Shown here one piece after another: positions 11,672 to 23,253 of a stretch of DNA of 64,000 nt (position 1 is its first letter; each line of letters starts with the position of its first letter). The stretch lies in the NCBI GenBank assembly GCA_036346355.1, contig CM070580.1, positions 24,481,374 through 24,545,373 on the forward strand. Reading direction: 5' to 3'. Source of the DNA: Rhipidocladum racemiflorum (Eukaryota; Streptophyta; Magnoliopsida; Poales; Poaceae). Below the pieces are notes generated by a model. The model did not search any database. It saw nothing but the letters and a program-made list of their open reading frames with translations, and had not been told where the DNA came from. Both the position numbers and the translations under genes were made by a program.

Positions 11672-13923
11672 TTATGTAGGAGTATGTGAAAATTCTCCCC
11701 CTGAAATCTGCACTTCTCTAAGTCTCATCATCCCGATTCCTCTAATGCATCTTTCAAAGGAAGATGCCGGGAGTGACTTAGTGAATAAATCTGCGAGATT
11801 TTCACACAACTTAGTATGCAGTATCTTTATCTCGTCCATCTTATGCATTTCATGAGCATAAAAGAACTTGGAGTTGATGTGCTTCGTAAGATTGTTTTTC
11901 ACATATCCCATTTGCACTTGAGCAACACAAGCTGCATTATCTTCATAGATAATAGTGGGGGTTTGCTCCATGTTCAAACCACATGACTTCTGAATGTGGT
12001 GAACCATTCTTCGAAGCCATGCACATTCTCGAGAAGCTTCATACAAGGCAATTATTTCTGAGTGGTTTGTCGACGTTGAGACAAGAGTCTGCTTGGACGA
12101 CTTCCACAAAATTGCTGTTCCACCGCAAAGGAAAACATACCCGGTTTGTGACTTACCAGTATGCGGGTCCGATAGGTACCCAGCATCGGCATAGCCAACT
12201 AAATTCAATTCATTGTTCCTTCTATAGAATAAATCGAGATCTTTGCTTCCTTGGAGGTAACGGAAGACGTCCTTAACCCCTTTCCAATGCCTTTTGGTGG
12301 GTTCTGCACTGTACCGTGCTAGCAAATTCACGGCGAACGCAATGTCCGGTCTAGTGCTATTCGCAAGGTACATGAGTGCTCCAATTGCACTCAAAAATGG
12401 GAATTCCACTCCCAAGACTTCCTCCCCCTCTTCTCTAAGCCTGTACGGGTCTAGGTCTGCTTGGAGTGACATTCCGACTATTGGGGTCTTTGCGGGGTAT
12501 GCCTTCTCAAAACCAAATCTCTCCAACACTTTCTGCGTGTAGGAAGATTGGTGTACCAAGATTCCGCCTTCTATATGTTCAAGCTGCAAGCCTAAACAGA
12601 ACTTGGTTTTACCCAAGTCTTTCATTTCAAATTCAGATTTCAAGTATGTGCATGCTTCTTCAATTTCTTCATCCGTCCCAATGATGTTCAAGTCATCTAC
12701 ATAGACGGAGATTATACATAATCTATTCTGGGATCGTTGTATAAACACACATGGACAATCTTCGCTGTTCGTGTAGCTTTTCTTGCAAAGAAAGTTACTC
12801 AAGCGATTGTGCCACATTCTTTCTGACTGCTTCAGCCCATATAGTGATTTCTCCAATTTCACACTATATAGGTTTCTGTTTGCTCTGTCTTGGTTCGGGA
12901 TGGGGATACCTTCCGGTACTTTCATGTATATCTCCGAATCCAAGTTTCCATACAAATATGCTGTGACAACATCCATTAGCTTCATTCTCAACTTCAAGTT
13001 GACTGCCATTGAGATCAAGTATTTAAAAGTAATTCCACCCATGACCGGAGAATAGGTTTCTTCATAATCAACCCTAGGACGTTGAGTGAAACCTTGAACA
13101 ACAAGCCTTGCAATGGTTGTTGCTCTTTTCATAGATTCTCCTATTATTACAAAATTTATGGCCATTTCGTCATGGTGTGCTTCATGCACTTCTACTTGCT
13201 CTTCATTGCTATTTCCCATTCCAGGAGCAAGTTCCTTTAGTTTTTCTCCGCCAATGTGTGCGCACACATTATTTCCGGCGGCTTCTTCCAATTGAAGATT
13301 CAAATCTGGAATTGCCTTTTCCACAGGCTTCTTTCCAGTGCCAGGTCTCAACTGGCTCCCCTTCTTGCTTTGGGGCATTTTTGTGATTGGTTGTGGTAAG
13401 TCCTCTTGCCCATTTTTCCCCAGACGTCTCCGGGTACTTTGGGTTTGAGAAGCCAGATTTCCTGTTCTTTTTCTTTGAGGCCTCTGAACAGGATGAGGGA
13501 TACCTTCTGCTTTCTTTGGTATTTCCACCATCTCTGGTGCATTTCTTGCTGGTATATGCGACTTAGCCATGCTCTTCAGATCACAAAAATGATCAAGCAG
13601 TTCATTTGCTAAATTCTGCAAATTGATTGTCTTCTTGACTTCATGATTTGCTTCATTAGTGCGAGGGTCATGCACGGGGATCCCAATGGAATGCCATATG
13701 ATTTCCCGGCATTTTCATCCAATGGTTCATTTCCTCCCCCTAATGACGGGAAAGCGATCATCGTCAAAAAAATGCAATCAGCGAATTGGGCTGTATGCAA
13801 ATCTCCAGTCGTGGGTTCCAAATACCTGATTATGGATGCATTCTCATAACCAACGTATATCCCTGACTTGCGGAGAGGGCACATTGCAGTTCGCTGTGGG
13901 GGTGGTATAGGTACATATACCAT
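11672..13923 (-). pseudogene. Copia B reverse transcriptase and RNase H
   Basis: From 13923 the connection region reads GIYVGYENASIIRYLEPTTG. In another frame (13675-11672, 667 codons open) follow the RT core (DYEETYSPVMGGITFKYLIS, MDVVTAYLYGNLDSEIYMKV, SLYGLKQSERMWHNRL, catalytic box SVYVDDLNIIG, FEMKDLGKTKFCLGLQ) and the RNase H (GYADAGYLSDPHTGKSQTGY, SEIIALYEASRE, YEDNAACV, KHINSKFFYAHEM). A frameshift near 13610-13675 separates the two frames. The long open frame shows that the RT part is young. Confidence 0.9.
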
Positions 13924-13927
13924 TCAT

Positions 13928-14500
13928 TCAAATCTTCAGGATGACCCATTGCACTAGTTGCATAGTTGAATAGATGTTGTAGGCCGACGGTCTATAATTG
14001 ATGAGTGCTGCTGCGTGCATGACTGCGTGTCCCCAACAAGTGTTGGGCAAGTTACAACTCTGCAAGAGTGGTCGGGCTATGAGCTTAATCCTCTTTATTA
14101 GTGCTTTAGCTAATCCATTTTGTGTATGGACGTGCGGTACAGAGTGCTCAACAATTATTCCAGTTGCTGTGCAATAATCATCAAATGCCTTGGAAGTAAA
14201 TTCGCTGGCATTGTCCATTCGAATGGACTTCACGCGATGATCAGGAAAAGCATTCTTAATTCTGATGATCTGCGAGATCAACTTTGTGAATGTATGATTC
14301 CTTGTTGACAGCAAACATGTATGCGACCATTTCGAGGAAGCATCAATGATCACCATAAAGTACCGAAATAGCCCCGATAATGGCTGAATCAGGCCGCAAA
14401 TATCCCGCTGAATGCGTTCCAAGAATACAGGGATTTCATGTTGCACTTTCATAATAGAGGGCCTAGTTATTAATTTCCCGGTGGCACATGCATGGCACAC
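13928..14500 (-). pseudogene. Copia B integrase with altered active site
   Basis: It starts with CHACATGK, the tail of the GAG-pre-integrase zinc-binding region. The core follows with the first acidic site in QRDICGLI, FMVIIDASSKWS, and the second site in SIRMDNASEFTS. The third catalytic position, normally glutamate in an NG-A-E motif, reads NGLAKALIKRI, so a lysine stands where glutamate is required. This should abolish strand transfer. The C-terminal end runs into a changed frame near 13928. Confidence 0.85.
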
Positions 14501-14774
14501 AAAATCTTCATGATTCGGAAAATTTTTAACATTAATGCCATGACCTTATGAGTTGTTAACTAATTTCTCATCATTCTAAGACACTGATGACCTAAATATA
14601 CAATGCCATAAAGAAAATAATTCAGAGCTTCTAAAGAAGTATACATTGCATGTGCATTGATTCTCGTGTAGTACAACCCAGATTCATATGAGGGATATTT
14701 TTCTAATACCATTTTTTTTCATATTCCGCGTGCTTCACAATGCACAAGTGTTCTTTGCCATTTTCTTCATTGGT

Positions 14775-15035
14775 TTATACGTGAAACCCATTGGCGCGGA
14801 TATCTTTGAAACTTAAGAGAGTGCGAGTTGATTCAGGGTACAAGAGGGCTTCTTCAATTACCAAAGTTGTACCCATTGGCAATATAATTGTGGCTCTTCT
14901 TGAGCTTATTATATGTGTATCGCTTCTTGCGATTGTCGTAATCCTTCCAGCGTTCTTCGTGATCGTCTGGAAGTATTTCGACTCTCTTAAGATGGTATTT
15001 GTTGTGCCACTATCAACAATGCATATTTCCTCCAT
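14775..15035 (-). pseudogene. Copia B protease and upstream GAG-pre-integrase region
   Basis: The frame has the retropepsin active site IVDSGTTNTI followed by GTTLVIEEALLYPESTRTLLS and the usual DIRANGFHV ending. The region between 14775 and 14500, where the GAG-pre-integrase domain should sit, is interrupted by stops. Confidence 0.8.
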
Positions 15036-15202
15036 TGGGTGCTACACAATTTCTAGATGACAAGAAATATAATTCTATTCATACAGTGGCAAAGTAATTC
15101 AAACATTGCTTGCAAATATAGAATACTGGAATAAAGACTAAATTGTAATTCTATTCATGAGAAAAGAAAATGTATGCTCTTCGAGAGCTTACAATTCATT
15201 AT

Positions 15203-15582
15203 TCAAAATTCATTAACAACCACTGTTCTGTAGTCTGCAAACTTCAGGCGAACCCAATCTTGCTGTGCTTGGAGCAAGATAGTGGATTTGAGTTTCTCGA
15301 ACTGCTTCTGGGGTGCAGTCCATAATTCAAGTGCACTCACCTCAGCCATATATCCATTCTTCTGAGTGGCTGAAAGGTGATGCCTGAGAAAAAGGGCAAA
15401 GTTTGATCTTTTTGCTCGGCAATAGTTTGCGTGTCCTTCGAGGACCCTAAGCCGGTGGCAGCTTGGAGCTTCTTGCTCGCAAGTATGATCTTCAAACCTA
15501 ATGCCCATGTGAGATAGTTCTGACCTTTCGGGGTTAGTTCTTCAAACTCACATTTAATAATGGCAGGTATTTGCATATTCAA
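15203..15582 (-). pseudogene. Copia B gag, truncated
   Basis: The opening EFEELTPKGQNYLTWAL and KIILASKKLQAA are the typical start of this copia gag family. A frame change near 15400 joins it to a piece ending KFADYRTVVVNEF. The whole is about 125 codons, far below the usual gag length of about 300, and no CCHC zinc knuckle is seen before the protease. An internal deletion is likely. Confidence 0.75.
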
Positions 15583-17585
15583 AAGATTCTTTTCATTAGA
15601 TTACTTCGTGTAATCTAATAAAGAGTGGTTGCAAGATTCATAATTGCATAATTAAATTCTCATGAATTTCCAGCAAACTAAAAGAAAGCAATAATTTCAA
15701 GATTCATAAATACAAGATTCATAGATGCAAGATTCATAAGTGCGAGATTAATAAATGTAGGATTCATATATACACAGATTCATAAATATTCAGAAATACA
15801 ACTACGTGCATGTAGGTGATCGGCTTCGTGCAAACGATCAGATTCATATGCACGATCGGCTTCGTGCGATCGGTTTTAACGCGGCTTCATGCGCGCGGTG
15901 CATTCAGTTCCATGCGTGTCGGCCTTCCTGGCGCGACGGTGACCGCTTCGTGCGGCGTGCTTGAATATAATAAATTATATGAAAGCAATAAATACAATGC
16001 ATGGAACAGAACAATAATTGCACAATTCATAAATTCAGAATAAACAATAATTGCATAATTCATAAATTCATAAATGCGGAAATAAATTCTCAGGAATTTC
16101 CGGTATTCTAAACAGGGCAATTATTGTGAAAATACAAGTAAATATTCATAAATACAGAAAATAAGGCTAATACAAATTTAAAACAGAGCCATAAAATTTT
16201 TCTGCAATTTTCTAGATTTTTTCATAATTTTCTATCAATTTTTCATAATTTCCTAAATTACTTTTCAATTTTCAGAAAAGAAAACAATACAGAACTATAA
16301 AGAAAAAGGAGGGAGGGCAAAGAGGTAAAATCCTCTGCCCTCCCCGTGACCAAACTGGTTTCAGAACCAGATTGCACCTGTGGATTTCATGTCCAAAGGG
16401 ACATTTGGCTTGACGTCCAAGGATCTTGTAGTACCTGGTCTTTCAGGTCCACCATGCAAGGACTTCATGTCCAATCTGCAAGGTTCGGTCCAGCCGGCAA
16501 GGTCCGATCTCTGCGGTCGGCGAGCCAAGGCCGAGAGTGGCTTCGGGCGCGGCAAGTAGCCGGAGCGGCCTCGGGCGCTGCAGGTAGCCGGAGCGGCCAG
16601 CGCGGCGGGGAGCATCGGATGTGGCAGCAAAGCTTCAAGCGGCGGGCGCTCGGTGCCGGCGCGCTGGCGGTTTCACGGCACTCCGTCTGGCCGTGGCTCA
16701 GCCAGCGATGATCGGCGCGCACGCGGTTTGGTAAGGCGATCTTGGCGACTCGTCTTGGCGGTGCGGCAGACTCGGCTTTAAACACGAGGTCTGGCGGCGC
16801 TTCATGGCCGACGGTCCTTCACAACCAAGGGAACCGGAGCAAAACGACAGTGGATATTAGCCTCGGCTTCGTGCCGATCTGTGATCTCCGGCCGTGGTCA
16901 GCAATGGCTTCATGCCAAGCCAACGTACAATGCATGATTCATAAGACATGGCTTCGTGCCACTACTCTGTAAAGTTGTCGGTGATGTATCTTCGTGATAA
17001 TCATGCAATCGCTCAGGCGCAAAACGTCCAAACCAGCTTGGACTTCTTGTCCTTCCAAGTCCGGTTGGACTTCAAGCCTTTCCAGCATTTGGACTTCAAG
17101 TCCATAAATCCATAATGGAGTCCATGTCCTGTGCGGCTGGATCTTTCACGTGCGCAACTTTCGGTCCAGCGACTGGCGCAAGACGCGGCACGAGGACTTG
17201 GGACGGTGCACTGTGCGACGTTGGCGATTTGCAGGCTGTCGAGCTGTGGGGCCGAGACGGATGGCGGCAAGACGCGGACGAGCCAGCGAGCGGCCGCTGG
17301 CACCGGAGGCCGCGAGCCCGGGCCGTGGCTTCGTGGTCGGGTGGTCGGGCGGCGATAACGCCGCTTCAGGCGCCGCAGGAGGCTGCCGGGCGACGGTGCG
17401 CTTCATGTGCGAACCGAGGCCGTTCGGCGAGTTCGGGCGCTGCTTGCGCGGAACAAGCCGAGTTGCTTCATGTTGCTATACAATGCTGCGTAGATTAATA
17501 CAAAACAAGCGATTAGATTAATCGCCTAATTCTTACCGTTCTCACCTTTCAATCTATTCTCCGGTAGAGCTTCGTGCTGATAACT
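15583..17585 (-). other. Copia B 5' leader and primer-binding site
   Basis: This 2-kb leader lies between the 5' LTR and gag. Next to the LTR the minus strand reads TTATCAGCACGAAGCTC, a tRNA-complementary primer-binding site of the initiator-methionine type. The leader is mosaic: AT-rich with repeated ttcataaat words at 15590-16300, then GC-rich with repeats of the word cttcgtgc and inverted ggacttc/gaagtcc words up to 17500. ORFs here have no recognisable product. Confidence 0.6.
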
Positions 17586-17804
17586 TGTTAGACAACCTCG
17601 CTATCGAATAGTCCGGGGTTGCCTAATAGATCTAAAGTGGAGAACAGACAGGGAGAAAGAGAGACACAATATGAGGAGGAACGTGTCTGCTTTATTATTC
17701 TGTATGCTTGTGTGTACAAAGGGGTAGCCCCTGCCTCCTATATATAGCGGTTCTGCTAGAGATAAGGAAGAGTCCATAAGGCCTACGAGGCCGGTTTCCT
17801 AACA
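17586..17804 (-). repeat. Copia B 5' LTR
   Basis: It is 219 bp, TGTTAG to CTAACA, and identical to the 11205-11423 copy except for two bases that I can see. It is followed outward by the target duplication CAAAT. Confidence 0.95.
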
Positions 17805-18046
17805 CAAATGTCATAGAATTTGAGTCTTATACTCTTATGTAGCTAATGTTGCCTACGTTTTGTGCCCTCTTTGTCACACACGACAGAAATGTCTCGCGTG
17901 CTGTTTTTCCTGGTTTCAAATAGGAGGGGTTCATGATATGATGGTTGGTTTGATAGTATTACTAGCTCCAAATTTACTGTCTAGGATTCTAGGAATGTCA
18001 TACCTATTATTTATGTTTTTTATACATGTTATTCAATGACATCTTA

Positions 18047-18280
18047 GGGTGTGTTTGGTTGTTTGTACCAAGTGATACATGTATAAGATGGTTTAAGAAA
18101 AAAAAGTCATCCATGCGTTTGGTTGCTTAAATGAAACCATCCCATCTTGGACCAAGTGATACAAATTTAGGGAATATTTCTTATAGATACTGAACCATTC
18201 CATTCACTCAAAATAATGAAGCCAAATGAGACAGAACTATCCCATCCCATTCAACCCTATCCCATCAACCAAACACACCC
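18047..18280. mobile_element. Tourist-like MITE (234 bp)
   Basis: Perfect 15-bp terminal inverted repeats GGGTGTGTTTGGTTG flank a 234-bp AT-rich element. The target duplication is TTA (18044-18046 and 18281-18283), as in PIF/Harbinger elements. It is the same family as 10282-10500, reversed. Confidence 0.9.
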
Positions 18281-18303
18281 TTACAATAGTAAGTGCTCTA
18301 TGG

Positions 18304-18581
18304 CCCTGTTCGTTTTAGCTTCTGGACAGCTTTTGCTTTAGAAAAAAAGCGAATTATTTGCCGAACAGGAGGATTCTGAACAGCTTCTCTGAGAATCAGA
18401 AGCTGATTTGTGTATAGAATTAGAATTTGGCTGAAACCTGATTCTCACTGATTCTTGCTGATTCCCGCCGGCCCGGTCCAAAACCTAAAAGTTGTAGTCA
18501 GCTCGGCCCGATTCTCCCATAACCAGAAACAACTTCTCCCATACTTCAGAATCCATAATCCAAAAGCTGAAACGAACTGGG
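18304..18581. mobile_element. MITE-like element, class uncertain (about 278 bp)
   Basis: The left end CCCTGTTCGTTTTAGCTT and the inverted right end CCCAGTTCGTTTCAGCTT form an 18-bp inverted repeat with two mismatches. The interior is rich in agaatcagaagc-type words. No clear target duplication is seen, so hAT or other class cannot be decided. Confidence 0.65.
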
Positions 18582-19320
18582 ATATATCACTCTTCTCTTC
18601 TCTACAAATAAAGGATCCATCGGAATATAGTGCCATAAATAATAGTTTATCAGTCTTAAGATAGGGTATCGAAAGAGAACTAAATAGATATTTGCACCAC
18701 AAATGGGAGTGGGACAGGTGGTTCCATGCATTGTTCATCAAAAGATGCCTCCTTATTCCCGGGACTAAATTAGGGAAGTGTTTAGTCTGAGAGTGTATCC
18801 AATGAAAACAAACTAAAATTTGTAAACTCTTAAAAACCATATTTCAAAGTTTTAAAGAATTACAAAAAATATTAGATGTAGGGGAGGAGATGTTCACTGA
18901 CCATACAAAATTTCAAAATCAAACTCAACTTCATTTGCAATATATGAAAAAGACCTTTGTTGATTTTGATAATATTATTTTTTGCATGGTCAGATAACAA
19001 CCCCTCCTCTATATCTTGTTTTTTTTTTTTTTTTTGAAAATTTGTAAGATATGATTTTTATGGGCTTTTAACTTGTATGTGGTTTTCAGCTGATATGTCG
19101 TCCTATTTAGTCTCCTTAGCTTTGTTTCTTGACAACTAACATACCAATTCTTGTAGCCGATTTTTCGAAGGTAGAAGTACTAAAATTAAACTCGCTATAT
19201 TGGAGAATGAAATAATTTGCCATTCGTCAAGACAATAATTAACTATACTCTTATTTTATATACTCTAAAAATAAAAGAGAAGAAGAAGAAAAAAAAAAGA
19301 CGGCCACTCTGCCTTTCTTA
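18582..19320. other. Unassigned AT-rich intergenic DNA
   Basis: No gene is recognised. It contains a T17 run near 19020-19036 and a purine-rich tract (agaagaagaagaaaaaaa) near 19275-19300. The tta at 19318-19320 is the target duplication of the next MITE. Confidence 0.5.
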
Positions 19321-19614
19321 GGGCATGTACAATGGTACATGTCAGCTGTCTATAAGGGTATGCCACATCAGATTTTGGATGATGTGGAGGAGAGAGAGGG
19401 AAGAGAGAGAAATGTGCTGTTTACTATTTAACAGACAGCCTTATAGACAGCTTTATAGTGTGTATACCATTGTACAGACAGTCTATTAGTCATATGAGAG
19501 ATCATTACAGACAGCTATATAGAGAGTCCATTGTATAAGTTATTTTTAGTACTGTCTATAGATGACATATATGTATATTATAGACAGCTACCGTCTATAC
19601 CACTGTACATGCCC
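19321..19614. mobile_element. Tourist-like MITE (294 bp) upstream of eEF1A gene 1
   Basis: Terminal inverted repeats GGGCATGTACAATGGTA and GGGCATGTACAGTGGTA (one mismatch in 17) bound the element. Target duplication TTA is present at 19318-19320 and 19615-19617. The interior repeats the word agacagct. It ends about 160 bp before the TATA box, inside the likely promoter region, and is absent from the corresponding place upstream of gene 2. Confidence 0.9.
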
Positions 19615-19771
19615 TTACACGACAGCACGGCGCGAGACGGCGAGACCAACGAGCTGTCCAAAAGACACGACCATCCGCACGATGAGAATCTAACGGTCAG
19701 TACAGCGGCACAACGGCAACCATTAGAGGAGGATCAAGCGCCCAGGAAGGAACCTAGCTCTCGCTGCCGCG

Positions 19772-19779
19772 TATATAAG
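19772..19779 (+). promoter_or_regulatory. TATA box of eEF1A gene 1
   Basis: TATATAAG lies about 30 bp before the start of the pyrimidine-rich non-coding first exon (accccctaacttccc region). The same box in the same context precedes gene 2. Upstream words gaatctaacgg, cacaacggcaacca and agaggaggatca are shared with gene 2 and so are candidate conserved promoter elements. Confidence 0.8.
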
Positions 19780-19861
19780 GACCATGCCGCTTGGCAAAAC
19801 CCCTAACTTCCCTACCCTGCCGCCGCCTCCGCCTCTCGATCCCATTTCCTTCTCCTTTGAG

Positions 19862-20627
19862 GTCAGTCTCCATCCAGATCCTTGTCTCCTCCTTAGATTT
19901 ATGCGTGTGCTTCTGTCTGGTAGCTTCAGATCTACGGTTTTGCGTCTGTTCAGTAGTCTTCATCTGCGAGTAGAGCGATTTTCAGGTGTTTTGTGCTCAG
20001 ATGCGTGATGGTTTGCTCGGTTTATCGATGCTTTTTTTTCTATGTTTTTGTTCGATTTTATCTCGTAGTCTCGTGGTCTGTGCTTTCATGGATTTGTCTG
20101 ACGTCATATCGTTGCTTCGATCTGTAGCTTTACTAGGGTTTCTGCTTGTTATTATTTGACGCCACTGTAAGCGTGATGTACTACTGAATCATCTCCGTGC
20201 TTGGTTGAATCTGTCGGTAAATGGATTCGTATCTTTACTTTGTTGGGTTCTATATGATTTGTGGATGGTCTTGTGGAATTGACAACCTTCACTTGGTCTT
20301 GGAGTGATATGGTCATATGATCTAGTAATATTTCTGGTTAAGAGTTGCGTAGATGTAACAAGTGCTTTCAGTCTTATGGTATATATATCTAGTCCTATCA
20401 TGTGGCAATTGTTCTTCTGGTAGTGTTGCGTAGATGTAACTAGTGCCTGCAGTATGATAAGGCTCCAGTACTATACTATCTGATTAAAGCATCTTGTTGC
20501 TCATTTGCTATGTAACCTTCTTAGATAGCTAAGATATTTGATCTATCGCTTCACGTCAGTTGTGTTATTTCATATGGTGATTACGTGCACCTGTTGTTTC
20601 TAATCCTTGTTTCCTTCTATGTTGCAG
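19862..20627 (+). other. 5'-UTR intron of eEF1A gene 1
   Basis: A non-coding first exon ends ...cctttgag at 19861, the intron begins gtcagt and is T-rich, and a good acceptor (tctatgttgcag) ends at 20627, 25 bp before the start codon. A long first intron in the leader is typical of plant eEF1A genes and is known to raise expression. A second possible acceptor lies at 20650. Confidence 0.8.
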
Positions 20628-20652
20628 TTTGTTGCTTGCACTTGCTCCAGCC

Positions 20653-22422
20653 ATGGGTAAGGAGAAGACTCACATCAGCATTGTGGTCATTGGCCACGTC
20701 GACTCTGGCAAGTCGACCACGACTGGCCACCTGATCTACAAGCTTGGAGGCATTGACAAGCGTGTGATTGAGAGGTTTGAGAAGGAAGCTGCTGAGATGA
20801 ACAAGAGGTCGTTCAAGTACGCCTGGGTGCTTGACAAGCTCAAGGCTGAGCGTGAGAGAGGTATCACCATCGATATCGCCCTGTGGAAGTTCGAGACCAC
20901 CAAGTACTACTGCACGGTTATTGATGCCCCTGGACACCGTGACTTCATCAAGAATATGATTACCGGTACCTCCCAGGCTGACTGTGCCGTCCTCATCATT
21001 GACTCCACCACCGGCGGTTTTGAGGCTGGTATCTCCAAGGATGGCCAGACCCGTGAGCACGCACTCCTTGCTTTCACTCTTGGAGTGAAGCAGATGATCT
21101 GCTGCTGCAACAAGGTATAACTTCTGAAACACCTATACATAAATGGTGGCATTTAGGCTTTCATAGATTCTCACCCATTGAATTGTCAAAATTGAAACAA
21201 CTAGCATTAATGTTTATCTGTTAAATATGTTCGTATGGTAGCTAAATGATGCAAACCTGGTCAATTGTTTGCTATGCTGCTTTTAGAGCGTTTGATATGT
21301 TGCTGTTGCATCTGAATTGATATCAGGAAGAATGGAATTGTTTTCCACACTTATCATAGCTTTGTCAAATCCTCCACGAGATACGAGATATGCTAATTCA
21401 TGATTGTAACTGTTCAGTGTTTATATTCTGCATTGTGGATTTTTATGCAGAGTACTTTACTGTTTACCTACACTAGTTCTTTTGCATATGCTTAATGTTT
21501 CACCTAACTAATTGGAATGCTATGTGATACTCTGTTCTAGATGGATGCCACCACTCCCAAGTACTCGAAGGCCCGTTATGATGAAATTGTGAAGGAAGTC
21601 TCTTCCTACCTCAAGAAGGTTGGCTACAACCCTGACAAGATCCCGTTTGTTCCCATCTCTGGTTTCGAGGGCGACAACATGATTGAGAGGTCCACCAACC
21701 TTGACTGGTACAAGGGCCCGACCCTGCTTGAGGCTCTTGACCAGATCAATGAGCCGAAGAGGCCATCCGACAAGCCCCTGCGTCTCCCCCTTCAGGACGT
21801 GTACAAGATCGGTGGTATTGGTACCGTGCCTGTGGGTCGTGTTGAGACTGGTGTCATCAAGCCTGGTATGGTTGTTACCTTCGGTCCCAGCGGCCTGACC
21901 ACTGAGGTCAAGTCTGTTGAGATGCACCACGAGGCTCTCCAGGAGGCCCTTCCTGGTGACAATGTCGGCTTCAACGTGAAGAACGTTGCTGTGAAGGATA
22001 TCAAGCGTGGTTATGTTGCCTCCAACTCCAAGGATGACCCTGCCAAGGAGGCTGCCAGCTTCACCTCCCAGGTCATCATCATGAACCACCCTGGGCAGAT
22101 TGGCAACGGCTACGCCCCAGTGCTCGACTGCCACACCTCCCACATTGCTGTCAAGTTTGCTGAGCTGGTGACCAAGATTGACAGACGATCTGGCAAGGAG
22201 CTCGAGAAGGAGCCCAAGTTCCTGAAGAACGGTGACGCTGGCATGGTGAAGATGGTTCCTACCAAGCCCATGGTCGTGGAGACCTTTGCAGCGTACCCTC
22301 CTCTTGGTCGTTTCGCCGTCCGTGACATGAGACAGACGGTTGCTGTTGGTGTCATCAAGAACGTTGAGAAGAAGGATCCAACCGGCGCCAAGGTCACCAA
22401 GGCTGCTGCCAAGAAGAAATGA
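20653..22422 (+). CDS. eEF1A: Elongation factor 1-alpha, gene 1
   Basis: Two coding exons, 20653-21114 and 21541-22422, are joined across a 426-bp GT-AG intron (gtataa ... tctag) to give 447 residues, the normal plant length. The protein is the GTPase that brings aminoacyl-tRNA to the ribosome in the cytosol. The G-domain motifs are visible: GHVDSGKS at about residues 14-21, DAPGH at about 91-95, and NKMD at 153-156, formed exactly across the splice. The beta-barrel domains II and III follow, and the protein ends AAAKKK. The ATG in the context gccATGGG is chosen over an upstream in-frame ATG at 20629 because family members start MGKEKTHI. The frame is intact and all expected motifs are present, so it is probably functional. 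Confidence 0.98.
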
Positions 22423-23253
22423 GGGGTTTGATTGTTGATCCATGTCTGCGTTTGAGATGCCTAGCTGATATAGTGTTGGTTAAGTTTTGTTTACGGGCAT
22501 TGTTCTTGCTGTGTAGACAGTACTTATTCTGCTGTTAGCGCTGCTTCCAATGTGCCCTTATCGATGTCTGTTGTACTGTCTTTTAATCACCGTTTGAGTT
22601 TTGGCAAAAACTGGACGCTATGAGACTGGTGTTCTTATCGGCTGTGGAATGTGATTCCTTAGGGATCCAACTTTATCACTTGCTTTCTGTTCTATTCATT
22701 TGATCGCGTGAAGTGCAGCTGCGTGGATAGTTTCTTGCATCTGTATGTTCTGTTTCTTGGTGTGCTGTGCTAAAAAGCGAACCCTTTCTATGTTGCCAGG
22801 TGACCAGGCCCGACGCGTTTTTCTGAGGAAGTCTGTGTCTCATAATGCCTGGCGTGTTACTGCTTTTACGTGTATCTGTCATCTGTGTTGCTGCCACGGC
22901 CTGCATATCAAATGATCTGTTTATCTGTCTATTCAATGGATGCGCTTGTCATGAACAGTAGCTCCACTGCAGTACATTTTCGACAGCGATTTTGAAGAGT
23001 ACCACGAACGCAAAAGTATAGTTAGCGATTTGATCTTCTTTCATGAACCATGAACGGTTCTGCCTTTCCCCTCGCACACTGAAACACTGTGCACACTGAA
23101 ATACATCTAAGTAGATTAGGCACCACCACTGGAGAAAGATTTTTAGCATCAGCGATCATCGTGGAAATATATTAAGTAGATTGGGTCTAAATTCAAAAGT
23201 ATGTTCACCCGCAAATATGTTATACGAATTAAAACAGTTAGGAAGAATATAGT
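22423..23253 (+). other. eEF1A gene 1 3' UTR and flank
   Basis: The sequence after the stop is similar to that after gene 2 for about 550 bp with a few per cent differences. It then differs (22970-23100) and returns to near-identity from about 23100 (aatacatctaagtagatt) to the element C insertion at 23254. No other gene is visible. Polyadenylation sites cannot be assigned with confidence. Confidence 0.7.

Larger units (their letters stand above)
11205..17804 (-). mobile_element. Ty1/copia retrotransposon B, complete ends, defective
   Basis: Two 219-bp LTRs (11205-11423 and 17586-17804) bound a 6.6 kb element. Both sides carry the target duplication CAAAT (11200-11204 and 17805-17809). On the minus strand the order is gag, protease, integrase, then reverse transcriptase and RNase H, the copia order. 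The LTRs differ at two sites that I can see, which implies a recent insertion. Gag is short and the integrase glutamate is replaced, so this copy probably could not move on its own. Confidence 0.95.

Noticed and set aside
16346..17521. Several overlapping frames of 70-130 codons in the copia B leader
   Set aside because: They occur on both strands in GC-rich leader DNA without any recognisable motif or consistent start.
20100..20600. Small RNA or tRNA gene inside the eEF1A 5' intron
   Set aside because: I saw no cloverleaf, box A/B or snoRNA C/D boxes with paired ends; the T-rich sequence is typical of a plant intron.
21520..22443. Long antisense frame (307 codons) over eEF1A exon 3, repeated at 42819-43742
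   Set aside because: It is a shadow of the highly biased codons of eEF1A. It is the same in both genes only because exon 3 is the same, and it resembles no protein family.
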